From Rhodospirillaceae bacterium UBA1479 (lineage in GTDB: Bacteria; Pseudomonadota; Alphaproteobacteria; Rhodospirillales; Casp-alpha2): DNA of 64,000 bases. The DNA is taken from the NCBI GenBank assembly GCA_002325375.1, contig DCRZ01000002.1, positions 921,198 through 985,197 of the forward strand, written 5' to 3'. Below, in pieces: positions 1 through 8,992 of the stretch. Position 1 is the stretch's first letter; each line of letters begins with the position of its first letter. The position numbers and the translations under genes are program-made. A model generated the notes under the pieces. The model saw nothing but the letters and a program-made list of their open reading frames with translations, ran no database searches and was not told the DNA's origin.

Positions 1-137
1 AGGGTCGGATCCCAAGTTCCCGCGACATCGAGAAAGCCCAGCACGCGGGCCGGGTTGACCATTTGCGAGATAATCAGGCCGGCGCCGAACAGGCCCCCCG
101 CGATCAGGCTGACAAGCAGGCGCGCCATGGCCTTCAT
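1..137 (-). CDS. YeeE/YedE-family (DUF6691) membrane protein, 3' part cut by the window edge
   Basis: Only the first 45 codons are inside the window. They read as a hydrophobic helix followed by GLIISQMVNPARVLGFLDVAG, which is the typical N-terminus of the second half of split YeeE/YedE sulfur-transport proteins (family knowledge: thiosulfate or other reduced-sulfur import, PmpA/PmpB type). The ATG at 137 overlaps the stop of the upstream partner by four bases (ATGA), so the two halves are translationally coupled and probably form one transporter. The rest lies to the left of position 1. Confidence 0.85.
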   Translation of the reverse strand, partial: MKAMARLLVSLIAGGLFGAGLIISQMVNPARVLGFLDVAGTWDPT

Positions 138-553
138 CCGCCGATCAGGTGGCGGGTGACGAACACGGTCGCCACGGCCACGGAGATATAGACCGCTGTC
201 GCGGCGATGGATCGGATCGATCCCCGCGCCATGCCGCACACGCCGTGGCCGCTGGTGCAGCCGCTGCCAAGCCGCGTACCGATGCCGACCAGCAATCCCC
301 CGATGATTAGGATGGGCCAGTCGGCGGCGATCATGACGTCGGGGGAAACCAGCTTCAGGCCGAGAAATCCGGCGCCGACCAATCCGGCGATGAAGGCAGC
401 GCGCCAAGCCAGGTTCGCGCGCTCGCCGTCCAGCAGGCCGCCCAGGATGCCGCTGATCCCCGCAACTCGGCCGTTGAACAGGGCCAGAATCACCGCGCCC
501 AAGCCAATCAGGACGCCGCCGGCAAGGGCGGGAATGGGATCAAAGGGGGTCAT
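134..553 (-). CDS. YeeE/YedE family protein (sulfur-compound transport half)
   Basis: This is a 139-residue protein with four or so hydrophobic segments and the signature GSGCTSGHGVCGMARGS at about residues 96-112. The Cys in GCTSGHG is the conserved hallmark of YeeE/YedE proteins, which pass thiosulfate or related sulfur species through the inner membrane. It is the first half of a two-gene split transporter; its stop overlaps the start of the partner that ends beyond position 1. The two-gene form is common in Proteobacteria, often with a BigR/ArsR regulator or a sulfur dioxygenase nearby, but none is visible here. The substrate is inferred from family only. Confidence 0.85.
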   Translation of the reverse strand: MTPFDPIPALAGGVLIGLGAVILALFNGRVAGISGILGGLLDGERANLAWRAAFIAGLVGAGFLGLKLVSPDVMIAADWPILIIGGLLVGIGTRLGSGCTSGHGVCGMARGSIRSIAATAVYISVAVATVFVTRHLIGG

Positions 554-606
554 GGAACAGGTTTATCATAGCTGTTCGCCGTAAAACACATTCAAATATA
601 TGAATG

Positions 607-1482
607 TCACTTTGTGGGGCGAACGCGGGTCTCGCGGTGCCAGATATACAGGCCCGTGGCGATGACGATGCCCGCCCCCAGGACCGTGGTCAGGTCGGGC
701 AGGACATTCCAGATCAACAGGTCGAACAGCACGGCCCAGCAGATCGCCGTGTATTCGAAGGGCGTGACCACGGCGGCCGGCGCGAACTTCATGGCGAAGG
801 TCATGAGAATCTGCCCCAGCCCACCGACCAGCCCGGCGCAGATGTAGAAGATCAGATGCTCCGTCGTCGGCGTGATCCAGACAAAGGGCAGGACCAGCAG
901 CGACACGGCGACGCCCGTGATCATGTAATAGAACACGATCAGATAGGGCGTTTCCGTGGCCGATAGCTGCTTGATCAGGATCAGGCTGGCGGCCCAGCAC
1001 AGGGTGCCGAACAGGGCAAAGAGGGCACCGACCTGAAAGTTCCCCGTGGGGTCGAGGGCGATCATCACGCCGATGAAGCCGATGGCGATGGCGACCCAGC
1101 GGCGCAGGCCGACCTTTTCACCCAGGAATGGAATCGCCAGCAGGGTCGTGAAGATGGGCACCGACATGGCGATCGACATGCCGTCGCTCATGGGAATTGT
1201 CGAATAGGCGTAAAAGAAGCTGGCATTGCCGACCACGCCGAACAGCGCGCGCACGAAATGGCCGAGCGGCCGCGTGGTGCGGAACGATGTCGGCCCGGCG
1301 GCATAGAAGATCAGCGGCACCACCATGATCGTGGCGATGGCGTTGCGGAAGAACACGGCCTGAAACGGCGAATATTCGGGGCCGGCCAGCTTGACGAACA
1401 TCTGCATGCTCGCCAGCGCCCCGACCGACCCGGCCATGCACAGGATTCCCAGCGCCAGCGAACGCCGGGTCGTGTCGGTCAA
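607..1482 (-). CDS. DMT-superfamily (EamA) transporter
   Basis: A 291-residue integral membrane protein with about ten hydrophobic helices arranged as two EamA repeats (roughly residues 10-140 and 150-285). Family members export amino acids, metabolites or drugs; substrate cannot be told from sequence. The best start is TTG at 1482, 16 bases after the etfA stop codon, with no good ribosome-binding site of its own, so expression is probably coupled to etfBA. An internal ATG lies 15 codons later but would cut the first helix. Its role with the electron-transfer flavoprotein is unknown and the linkage may be only positional. Confidence 0.85.
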   Translation of the reverse strand: MTDTTRRSLALGILCMAGSVGALASMQMFVKLAGPEYSPFQAVFFRNAIATIMVVPLIFYAAGPTSFRTTRPLGHFVRALFGVVGNASFFYAYSTIPMSDGMSIAMSVPIFTTLLAIPFLGEKVGLRRWVAIAIGFIGVMIALDPTGNFQVGALFALFGTLCWAASLILIKQLSATETPYLIVFYYMITGVAVSLLVLPFVWITPTTEHLIFYICAGLVGGLGQILMTFAMKFAPAAVVTPFEYTAICWAVLFDLLIWNVLPDLTTVLGAGIVIATGLYIWHRETRVRPTK

Positions 1483-1498
1483 AGAGGGATGGGCGGCG

Positions 1499-2431
1499 TC
1501 AGTCAGACAGGGCGGCCTTCAGTTCCGGGACGGCGGTGAACAGATCTGCGACCAGGCCGTAATCGGCGACCTGGAAGATCGGTGCTTCCTCGTCCTTGTT
1601 GATGGCGACGATGACCTTGGAATCCTTCATCCCGGCCAGGTGCTGGATAGCGCCCGAAATGCCGACGGCGATGTACAGTTCCGGCGCCACGACCTTGCCG
1701 GTCTGTCCGACCTGATAGTCGTTGGGCACGAAGCCCGCGTCGACGGCGGCGCGGGACGCCCCCACGGCCGCACCCAGGATGTCCGCGACCTCTTCCAGCA
1801 GGTGGAAGTTGTCGCCCGACTGCATGCCGCGCCCGCCCGAGATGATGACCTTGGCGCTGGTCAGTTCCGGACGTTCGGACTTGGTCAGTTCCTGGCCCGA
1901 GAAGGTCGCGAGGTCGCTCGCCCCTTCACCGGCGACGTCCTCGATGGCGGCGGAACCGCCCTCGGCGTTGGCCGCGTCGAAGCCCGTGGCGCGCACGGTC
2001 AGAACCTTCTTGGCGTCCGAGGTCTTGACGGTCGCGAGCGCGTTGCCGGCATAGATCGGACGAATGAAGGTATCGGGGCCTTCGACGGCGGAGATATCGG
2101 AAATCTGCTGCACGTCGAGCAGGGCCGCGACCCGCGGCATGACGTTCTTGCCGCTGGTGGTGGCGGCGGCCAGGATATGGTCGAAACCGTCCGCCAGCTT
2201 GGCGATCAGGGGGGCCACGTTCTCGGCGATTTCGTTGGCATAGGCCGCGTCGTCGGCGATCAGCACCTTGGCCACGCCGTCGATCTTGGCGGCGGCCTCG
2301 GCGACCGCGCGGCAGCCCGATCCGGCGACCAGGACGGTGACGTCGCCCAGTTGCTTGGCGGCGGCGACGGCGTTGAGGGTTGCTGCCTTCAGGGCCGCGT
2401 TGTCGTGTTCCGCATAAACCAGGACAGCCAT
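1499..2431 (-). CDS. etfA: Electron transfer flavoprotein alpha subunit
   Basis: This 310-residue protein binds FAD and, with EtfB, carries electrons from acyl-CoA and other flavin dehydrogenases to ETF:ubiquinone oxidoreductase. The N-terminal half is the Rossmann-like domain ([18 protein letters not shown]). The C-terminal FAD domain is clear: [42 protein letters not shown] and [19 protein letters not shown], all conserved EtfA blocks. Length is normal for the bacterial housekeeping form. It follows etfB with a two-base gap, so the pair is co-translated. Confidence 0.97.
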   Translation of the reverse strand: MAVLVYAEHDNAALKAATLNAVAAAKQLGDVTVLVAGSGCRAVAEAAAKIDGVAKVLIADDAAYANEIAENVAPLIAKLADGFDHILAAATTSGKNVMPRVAALLDVQQISDISAVEGPDTFIRPIYAGNALATVKTSDAKKVLTVRATGFDAANAEGGSAAIEDVAGEGASDLATFSGQELTKSERPELTSAKVIISGGRGMQSGDNFHLLEEVADILGAAVGASRAAVDAGFVPNDYQVGQTGKVVAPELYIAVGISGAIQHLAGMKDSKVIVAINKDEEAPIFQVADYGLVADLFTAVPELKAALSD

Positions 2432-2433
2432 GA

Positions 2434-3183
2434 TCAGATCACCTTCGCTTCGTTCTTAAGTTTCTCGACCAGTTCGGCCGCGCTTTCGACCTTCACGCCG
2501 GCCTGACGGGCGGGCGGCTCGGTCACTTTCAGGATTTCGACCCGGGGCGCCGTGTCGACGCCCAGTTCGTCCGCCGTCAGCTTGGCGATCTCTTTCTTCT
2601 TGGCCTTCATGATGTTGGGCAGGGAGGCGTAGCGCGGCTCGTTCAAGCGCAGGTCCGTGGTCAGCACGGCCGGCAGCTTGAGGTCCAGGGTTTCCAGCCC
2701 GCCGTCGATTTCACGGGTGACCTTGGCCTGTCCGGCGCCCAGTTCGATCTTCGACGCGAAGGTGCCCTGCGACCAGCCCATGAGGGCGGCCAGCATTTGG
2801 CCGACCTGGTTGTTGTCGTCGTCGATGGCCTGCTTGCCCAGGATCACCACGTCCGGGTTTTCGCGGGCGATCAGTTCCTTGAAGATCTTGGCGATGGCCA
2901 GCGGCTCGACCCGGCCATCGGCGACCACGTGAATGCCGCGGTCGGCACCCATGGCGAGTGCCGTGCGGATGGTCTCCTGAGCCTGATCCGGGCCGATCGA
3001 CACGGCGATCAGTTCGTCAGCGGTGCCGGCTTCGCGCAGGCGCACGCCTTCTTCGACGGCGATTTCGTCGAACGGGTTCATGGACATTTTCACGTTCTGG
3101 GTTTCAACACCCGTGTGGTCCGATTTGACGCGAACCTTCACATAGGCGTCGATCACGCGCTTGACGCCGACCAGGATTTTCAT
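2434..3183 (-). CDS. etfB: Electron transfer flavoprotein beta subunit
   Basis: A 249-residue protein that binds AMP and forms the ETF heterodimer with EtfA. It begins [20 protein letters not shown] and has the EtfB signature block [30 protein letters not shown] at about residues 170-200. Length fits the family. A purine-rich site (AAGAAGG) lies eight bases before the ATG at 3183. It is the first gene of an etfB-etfA-(DMT transporter) operon read leftward from a promoter near 3267-3295. Confidence 0.97.
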   Translation of the reverse strand: MKILVGVKRVIDAYVKVRVKSDHTGVETQNVKMSMNPFDEIAVEEGVRLREAGTADELIAVSIGPDQAQETIRTALAMGADRGIHVVADGRVEPLAIAKIFKELIARENPDVVILGKQAIDDDNNQVGQMLAALMGWSQGTFASKIELGAGQAKVTREIDGGLETLDLKLPAVLTTDLRLNEPRYASLPNIMKAKKKEIAKLTADELGVDTAPRVEILKVTEPPARQAGVKVESAAELVEKLKNEAKVI

Positions 3184-3492
3184 GGCTAAACCTTCTTATT
3201 CGGCCGCTCGTGGAGTCCCGGCGGACCCCCGGCCTTGATTGCTGCAGTGCGAGAAATGATCCGCTGGATTTAAAGGACGAACCCCATTCCGTCAAGAAAC
3301 GCCATTTCATTCCGCGATGCGAACGGCGGAAGGCGGAAACGCGGGAAAATTCGCGATGGGTAAAATTTTAGACTTATTTGACTAAAAACTACTTTAAATA
3401 AAAAATATTGCCGTTCTCTTCAATTAATACGAACATTATGAAAGACGCAACAAAAACGATTCGGGGACCGGACTGCGGTGATTGAACGAAAG
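3184..3492. other. Divergent intergenic region between etfB and the histidine kinase gene
   Basis: About 300 bases without a gene. The half next to etfB holds the predicted etfBA promoter. The half next to the kinase (about 3358-3440) is strikingly AT-rich compared with the rest of the window, with runs such as TAAATAAAAAATATT, and is the likely promoter zone of the kinase. No RNA gene or long repeat was seen. Confidence 0.6.
3267..3295 (-). promoter_or_regulatory. Predicted sigma-70-type promoter of etfBA
   Basis: On the minus strand, TTGACG (3295-3290) is followed after 17 bases by TAAATC (3272-3267), or after 16 bases by TTAAAT. This gives a leader of roughly 75-80 bases before the etfB ATG. 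The prediction rests on consensus match only. Confidence 0.45.
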
Positions 3493-4482
<990 letters not shown>

Positions 4483-4533
4483 ACGGCATCAAGCTTTGTC
4501 CAACGCCGATTGCGATGGTGGCGGGGCGAGTCT

Positions 4534-4559
4534 AAGCTGCGGCGAGCATCCCGCAGCTT
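4534..4559 (+). other. Perfect stem-loop directly before the DUF3299 gene's ribosome-binding site
   Basis: AAGCTGCGG (4534-4542) pairs perfectly with CCGCAGCTT (4551-4559) around an eight-base loop. The hairpin ends one base before the GAGGG that serves the ATG at 4570. It could end kinase transcription, though it lacks a T run, or modulate translation of the next gene. Confidence 0.5.
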
Positions 4560-4569
4560 GAGGGTTCCC

Positions 4570-5244
4570 ATGCCGCGCCTGTTCCATCTGATATCGTCGC
4601 TGTGCCTGTTGCTGGTTGTGGCCGCGCCGTTGTCGGCGGCGGAAACGCCCAAGGTTCTGACTTGGGAGGGCCTGATTCCCCAAGGTCCGCCGGTCGACAA
4701 TCCCTATCAGTACCTGCCGATCGATCAGCAGGTCGAACTGGAGATGTTGGCGACCATCCGCGCCCAAGTCGCCGCGGGCCTAATGAATGAAGTGCACCCC
4801 ATGTTCGAGGATGCGCGGGAGATCGAATTCAAGCTGCGCCAGGAAGGCATCGACGTCGACCGCATGGTCGGCCTGGTGCAGAAGATGCAATCCGAGGTCG
4901 CGGCGCGGAATAGTGAACTGGCGCATGATCTGGACGGCCAGTTGGTGCGCCTGCCGGGCTATGTCCTGCCGCTGGAGTTCGAGGGCACGTCGGTCAAGGA
5001 ATTCCTGTTGGTGCCTTATGTCGGGGCCTGTATCCACGTCCCGCCGCCGCCCATAAATCAGACGGTGGTGGTGCATCTGAACCAATCCTACGCCGCCAAG
5101 GAACTGTATGAGCCCGTCTGGGTCACCGGACGGATGACCGTGAAGCGGAGTAAGCGTGCGCTCACGTTGGTTGACGGCGATGCCGATGTCGAAGCCGGCT
5201 ACACGATCCAGGGCACACGGGTTGAGCCCTATACGGAAAAATAG
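4570..5244 (+). CDS. DUF3299 periplasmic/exported protein, zinc-locus component
   Basis: A 224-residue protein with a cleavable signal peptide (LFHLISSLCLLLVVAAPLSAAE) and, in the C-terminal half, the DUF3299 core: LPGYVLPLEFEGTSVKEFLLVPYVGACIHVPPPPINQTV, including the conserved Cys-Ile-His pair. Proteins of this family commonly accompany DUF2796 proteins and MacB-like ABC transporters in zinc-responsive loci (known, for example, from zrg-type loci of Vibrio). The ATG at 4570 is chosen over upstream in-frame starts because it begins the signal peptide and has GAGGG at the right distance. It lies before the Zur box that controls the rest of the locus, so it may be expressed separately. Confidence 0.85.
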   Translation: MPRLFHLISSLCLLLVVAAPLSAAETPKVLTWEGLIPQGPPVDNPYQYLPIDQQVELEMLATIRAQVAAGLMNEVHPMFEDAREIEFKLRQEGIDVDRMVGLVQKMQSEVAARNSELAHDLDGQLVRLPGYVLPLEFEGTSVKEFLLVPYVGACIHVPPPPINQTVVVHLNQSYAAKELYEPVWVTGRMTVKRSKRALTLVDGDADVEAGYTIQGTRVEPYTEK

Positions 5245-5305
5245 GCCGTGCCGGCCGCCCGCCACTTTCACGACTGAATAACCGGATGATCGGGGTAAAG
5301 AGCGA

Positions 5306-5334
5306 TTGTCATATAAAAAATGTTATCATATAAC
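5306..5334 (+). promoter_or_regulatory. Predicted promoter of the DUF2796-ABC zinc operon
   Basis: TTGTCA (5306-5311), a 17-base spacer and TATAAC (5329-5334) make a good sigma-70-type promoter. The -10 and part of the spacer are covered by the Zur-like palindrome, the geometry expected for repression. Transcription would start near 5341, giving a leader of about 36 bases to the ATG at 5377. Confidence 0.6.
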
Positions 5335-5337
5335 ATT
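5319..5337 (+). promoter_or_regulatory. Zur box (zinc-uptake regulator operator)
   Basis: AATGTTATCATATAACATT is a near-perfect palindrome: eight-base arms AATGTTAT and ATAACATT match exactly around a three-base centre. It resembles the known alphaproteobacterial Zur motif (TGTTATNNNATAACA core). It sits 40 bases before a gene for a histidine-rich protein of a zinc-linked family and overlaps the predicted -10 element. The zur gene itself is not in the window. Confidence 0.8.
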
Positions 5338-5376
5338 ACAAATTGCCTGCTTTACCTCACGCCCAAAGGAGCTCTC

Positions 5377-6012
5377 ATGAAGCCGATGTCCTTGCTGCCG
5401 GTCCCGTGTGCCGGGTTTTTTGTTTCAGCGACGTTGCTGGCGGGGCTGTTCGTTGCTGCCGGTCCGGCAGCGTCGGCCGAACGCGAACACGGCGCCCATG
5501 AACACGGCGTCGGGCAGTTGAGCCTGGCGGTGGAAGGCAACACGGTCGAAATTGAGATCACGGCGCCGGGGGCGGACATCGTCGGGTTCGAGCATGCGGC
5601 GGAAACGGAGGCTGACCGCGCCGCCCTGGCCGCCGCCGCGGCCCGTCTGAAAGACGGGGCCGGCCTGTTCCGCTTCCCGCCCAAGGCCGATTGCCGACTA
5701 GAGGAAGCGGAGGTCCATTCCGCCCTGTTGGACGACGCGCATGACCATGAGAAGGGGCATGACCACGGTAAGGGACATGACCATGAAAAGAAGCACGACC
5801 ACGATAAGGGACATGACCATGAGGCCGAGGGACATGCGGAATTCCGTGCTCATTACCATTTCCAATGCGCCGATCCGGCGGCGCTGAGCCATGTCGACCT
5901 GGGCTATTTCACCGCCTTTCCGGCGGCCCGCGAACTTGAGGTACGGACCATCACGGCGAAGGGCCAGGGAGCCCAGGAGTTGACAGCGGAGCGCGCGCGC
6001 CTGACCTTCTAA
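5377..6012 (+). CDS. DUF2796 (ZrgA-like) periplasmic zinc-binding protein
   Basis: A 211-residue exported protein. A signal peptide ends near AASAERE; the mature start HGAHEHGVGQLSLAVEGNTVEIEITAPGADIVGFEHAAET is the hallmark of DUF2796. A histidine/aspartate-rich loop (HDHEKGHDHGKGHDHEKKHD..., about residues 122-153) can bind several metal ions. The C-terminal part returns to the conserved fold (HYHFQCADPAALSHVDLGYF). The ATG at 5377 has AAAGGAG six bases ahead, whereas the upstream in-frame ATG at 5320 lies inside the operator. It is followed by an ABC ATPase and permease, and together they are likely a zinc acquisition or trafficking system derepressed when zinc is scarce. Function is inferred from family and operator. 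Confidence 0.88.
   Translation: MKPMSLLPVPCAGFFVSATLLAGLFVAAGPAASAEREHGAHEHGVGQLSLAVEGNTVEIEITAPGADIVGFEHAAETEADRAALAAAAARLKDGAGLFRFPPKADCRLEEAEVHSALLDDAHDHEKGHDHGKGHDHEKKHDHDKGHDHEAEGHAEFRAHYHFQCADPAALSHVDLGYFTAFPAARELEVRTITAKGQGAQELTAERARLTF
5740..5835 (+). repeat. Histidine-rich in-frame tandem repeat
   Basis: About 96 bases encode repeated K-G-H-D-H-(E/G/D) units of six residues inside the DUF2796 gene. The DNA units (based on GACATGACCATGA) are similar but not identical. Unit number could change by slippage, altering metal-binding capacity. Confidence 0.75.
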
Positions 6013-6049
6013 ACGGTCTGAATTCACGCCCGGAGGGAACGGCACAAGC

Positions 6050-6769
6050 ATGAACGGCAACGCGATCCGCCTGTCCGGCGTCCGCTTCCGCTGGCGCACC
6101 GGGGCGCCGTTGGTCTTGGACCTCGCGGAATTCGCGGCCCGGCCCGGCGAACGGCTGTTCGTCCACGGCCCCAGCGGCAGCGGCAAGACCACGCTTCTGA
6201 ACCTGCTGGCCGGGATCTGCCTGCCCCAGGAAGGGGTGGTGGAAATCGTGGGCGAGGATCTGGCCCGTGTCCCGGGGCCCCGCCGCGACGCCATTCGCGC
6301 CGATTGCATCGGTTTCATCTTTCAGATGTTCAATTTGCTGCCGTTCCTGTCGCTGACGGAAAACGTGCTTCTGCCCTGCCGGTTTTCGCCCGTCCGCCGG
6401 GCCCGCGCCGACGCCGCGCCGGGCGGGGCCGAGGCCGAGGCGCTGCGCCTGCTTGCCCATATGGGGTTGGGCGAGGCCGCCGCCGCCGGCCGCGCCGTCG
6501 CCGAACTGAGCACCGGACAACAACAGCGCGTCGCCGCCGCCCGCGCCCTGATCGGCGCGCCGCCGGTCATCATCGCGGACGAGCCGACCTCGGCCCTCGA
6601 CGCCGACGCCCAGGCGGCCTTTCTCGACCTGCTGTTCGCGGAGGCCGGACAGAGCGGCGCCACGGTGCTGTTCGTCAGCCACGACCGGCGGCTCGACGCC
6701 GGGTTCGACCGGGTGGTGGCGCTGGCCGAGATCAACCGGGCGGCGGGTGCCGAAGGCAGGGCCGCATGA
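6050..6769 (+). CDS. ABC transporter ATP-binding protein (MacB/LolD type) of the zinc locus
   Basis: A 239-residue ATPase with Walker A GPSGSGKTT, Q loop in FIFQMFNLLPFLSLTENVLLP, signature LSTGQQQRVAAARAL, Walker B VIIADEPTSALD and switch His in VLFVSHDRR. The Q-loop phrase and size match the LolD/MacB group that pairs with FtsX-like permeases. It lies 37 bases after the DUF2796 gene and overlaps the permease gene start by four bases. In this setting it probably powers periplasmic zinc-linked transport or protein release rather than classical ZnuC-type import. Confidence 0.92.
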   Translation: MNGNAIRLSGVRFRWRTGAPLVLDLAEFAARPGERLFVHGPSGSGKTTLLNLLAGICLPQEGVVEIVGEDLARVPGPRRDAIRADCIGFIFQMFNLLPFLSLTENVLLPCRFSPVRRARADAAPGGAEAEALRLLAHMGLGEAAAAGRAVAELSTGQQQRVAAARALIGAPPVIIADEPTSALDADAQAAFLDLLFAEAGQSGATVLFVSHDRRLDAGFDRVVALAEINRAAGAEGRAA

Positions 6770-8034
6770 GAGGGGCGCCGATCCTCGGCCTCGCGGTCAA
6801 AAGCCTGCTCAACCGCCGGGCGACCGTGGGGTTGACCCTGCTGGCGCTGGCCGTCAGCGTGATGCTGGTGCTCGGCGTGGAAAAGCTGCGGACCGAGGCC
6901 AAGGCCAGCTTCGCCGCCACCATTTCCGGCACGGATCTGATCGTCGGTGCGCGCAGCGGTTCGGTTCAATTGCTGCTGTATGCCGTGTTCCGCATCGGCA
7001 ACGCGACCAACAACATTTCCTGGCAAAGCTATCAGGAAATCGCCGCGCGGCCCGACGTGGCTTGGACCGTGCCCCTGTCGCTCGGCGATTCCCATCGCGG
7101 GTTCCGCGTGCTGGGCACCACGGGTGACTACTTCCGCCATTACCGCTACGCCCGCAAAAAGTCCTTGGCATTCAGCGTCGGCGGGCCGTTCACGGACCTG
7201 TTCGACGCCGTTCTGGGCGCCGAGGTGGCGCGGGCCTTGGGCTACAAACTGGGCGATCCCCTGGTCGTCGCCCATGGCCTGGGGGCGCAGGGCTTTTCCA
7301 ACCACAAGGACAAGCCCTTCCGCGTCGCCGGCATCCTGGCCCGCACGGGCACACCGGTGGACCGCACCGTGCATGTCAGCCTGCAGGCCATCGAGGCCAT
7401 CCATGTCGATTGGAAAAGCGGGGCCCCCGTGCCGGGCATGCGCGTGACCGCAGATCAGGTCCGGCGCATGGACCTGACGCCCCGCGCCATTACCGCCGTT
7501 CTGGTCGGCGCGAAATCGCGGTTCGCTGCCTTCAGCCTGCAACGGGCCATAAATGAATACAGGGCTGAACCCTTGCTGGCCGTGCTGCCCGGGGTGGCCC
7601 TGCAGGAACTCTGGGACCTCATGGGCACGGCCGAGGCGGCGCTGGCCGCGATTTCCGTGGCGGTGGTCGCGGCGGGGCTGCTCGGCATGATGATCATGAT
7701 GCTGGCCGGGTTGAACGAGCGGCGGCGGGAAATGGCGATCCTGCGCTCCGTCGGGGCCCGCCCGCTGCACCTGTTCGCCCTGCTGGTGTCCGAGGCGGCG
7801 GTTTTGACCACGGCCGGGGCGGCGGCCGGTCTCGGCCTGTTCTATGCCGCGCTGGCCGCGTTCCGCCCCGTGCTCGACAGCCGCTTCGGATTGTTCCTGG
7901 AAATTTCCGCGCCGACGGCCCACGATCTGGCGATCCTGGGGGCCGTCGTTCTGGCCGGGGTGCTGGCGGGGGCGGTGCCGGCGCTCGGCGCTTACCGGCA
8001 GTCGCTGGCCGACGGGATGACGGTCAAACTCTAA
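6766..8034 (+). CDS. FtsX-like/MacB-type ABC permease of the zinc locus
   Basis: A 422-residue protein with one N-terminal membrane helix (TVGLTLLALAVSVMLVLGV), a large periplasmic domain (about residues 40-275) and three C-terminal helices with the FtsX core (LAGLNERRREMAILRSVGARPLHLFALLVSEA). The start at 6766 forms an ATGA overlap with the ATPase stop, and the open frame's 5' extension to 6304 is only antiphase sequence inside the ATPase gene. The chain order DUF2796, ATPase, permease matches zinc-responsive loci known in gammaproteobacteria. No outer-membrane partner is present. Confidence 0.9.
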   Translation: MRGAPILGLAVKSLLNRRATVGLTLLALAVSVMLVLGVEKLRTEAKASFAATISGTDLIVGARSGSVQLLLYAVFRIGNATNNISWQSYQEIAARPDVAWTVPLSLGDSHRGFRVLGTTGDYFRHYRYARKKSLAFSVGGPFTDLFDAVLGAEVARALGYKLGDPLVVAHGLGAQGFSNHKDKPFRVAGILARTGTPVDRTVHVSLQAIEAIHVDWKSGAPVPGMRVTADQVRRMDLTPRAITAVLVGAKSRFAAFSLQRAINEYRAEPLLAVLPGVALQELWDLMGTAEAALAAISVAVVAAGLLGMMIMMLAGLNERRREMAILRSVGARPLHLFALLVSEAAVLTTAGAAAGLGLFYAALAAFRPVLDSRFGLFLEISAPTAHDLAILGAVVLAGVLAGAVPALGAYRQSLADGMTVKL

Positions 8035-8049
8035 CCTGGGGCAATCATC

Positions 8050-8907
8050 ATGGGCGACGCGCGAACCATCGACATCGACGGGGTCACCGTGCCGCGCCTG
8101 CTGTACGGTACGGCCTGGAAGGAAGACGCGACGGAGCGTCTGGTGACCTTGGCCTTGGAGCAGGGGTTCCGGGGCTTCGATACAGCCAATCAGCGCAAGC
8201 ATTACTATGAAGCCGGAACCGGCGCCGCGCTCGCCAAGGCGGTCCAGGCGGGCCGGGTGCGGCGCGAAGACCTGTTCATCCAGACCAAGTTCACCTTTCG
8301 CCGCGGCCAGGACCATCGCCTGCCTTATGACGAGAACGCGCCCGCTGCCACCCAGGTCGCCCAGTCCTTCGAGAAATCCCTGGAACATCTGCAAACCGAT
8401 TATATCGACAGCCTGGTGCTGCATGGCCCCTGGACCGGCGAACGCCTGCATCCCACTGACTGGCAGGTATGGCGGGCCATGGAGGCGATCCACAAGCAGG
8501 GGCGGGTGCGCCTGTTGGGGGTCAGCAATTTCAAGTTGGAGCAGGTCCGCCTGCTGTGCGCCCGGGCCGAGGTAAAACCCCGTTTCGTGCAGAACCGCTG
8601 CTATGCCGCGCGTGCCTGGGACCGGGACATCCGGGACGTCTGCGCCCAGGAAGGCATCCGCTATCAGGGGTTTTCTCTGCTTACGGCCAACAGGGCGCTG
8701 GTCGATCATGCGATGGTCAAGAAGATCGCGGCCGGCCACGGCAAGACCCCGGCGCAGACGGTGTTCCGCTTCGCCCTCGACGTCGGCATGATCGCCCTGA
8801 CCGGGACCAAGGACGCGGCCCATATGGCGCAGGATTTGGACGTTTTCGATTTCACTCTGACGCCCGCTGAGATCGCCGCCATCGAGAAGGCGGCCATGCC
8901 CCGTTGA
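8050..8907 (+). CDS. Aldo/keto reductase family oxidoreductase
   Basis: A 285-residue NADPH-dependent reductase of the AKR barrel family. The catalytic tetrad is visible: Asp in GFRGFDTANQ, Tyr in KHYYEAGTG, Lys in IQTKFTF and His in SLVLHGPW. The C-terminal KTPAQTVFRFALDVGMIALTGTKDAAHM is the usual cofactor-binding end. The substrate is not predictable. It begins 15 bases after the permease gene, so it may be co-transcribed with the zinc operon, but no functional link is evident. Confidence 0.88.
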   Translation: MGDARTIDIDGVTVPRLLYGTAWKEDATERLVTLALEQGFRGFDTANQRKHYYEAGTGAALAKAVQAGRVRREDLFIQTKFTFRRGQDHRLPYDENAPAATQVAQSFEKSLEHLQTDYIDSLVLHGPWTGERLHPTDWQVWRAMEAIHKQGRVRLLGVSNFKLEQVRLLCARAEVKPRFVQNRCYAARAWDRDIRDVCAQEGIRYQGFSLLTANRALVDHAMVKKIAAGHGKTPAQTVFRFALDVGMIALTGTKDAAHMAQDLDVFDFTLTPAEIAAIEKAAMPR

Positions 8908-8944
8908 CTTGCCCGGCCGCCGTCGTTCAGGTTCTGTGTGATCT

Positions 8945-8965
8945 GCGGCGGTGTTTTGCCGCCGC
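8945..8965 (+). terminator. GC-rich hairpin after the aldo/keto reductase gene
   Basis: GCGGCGG (8945-8951) pairs with CCGCCGC (8959-8965) around TGTTTTG. No T run follows, so termination is only a possibility. It ends 27 bases before the next gene. Confidence 0.35.
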
Positions 8966-8992
8966 CCTTGCCTCAGGAATCGGAATTGCCCC

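Noticed and set aside
5740..5835. Possible CRISPR-like or satellite repeat
   Set aside because: The repeat is in frame, without unique spacers, and encodes the His-rich loop of the zinc protein.
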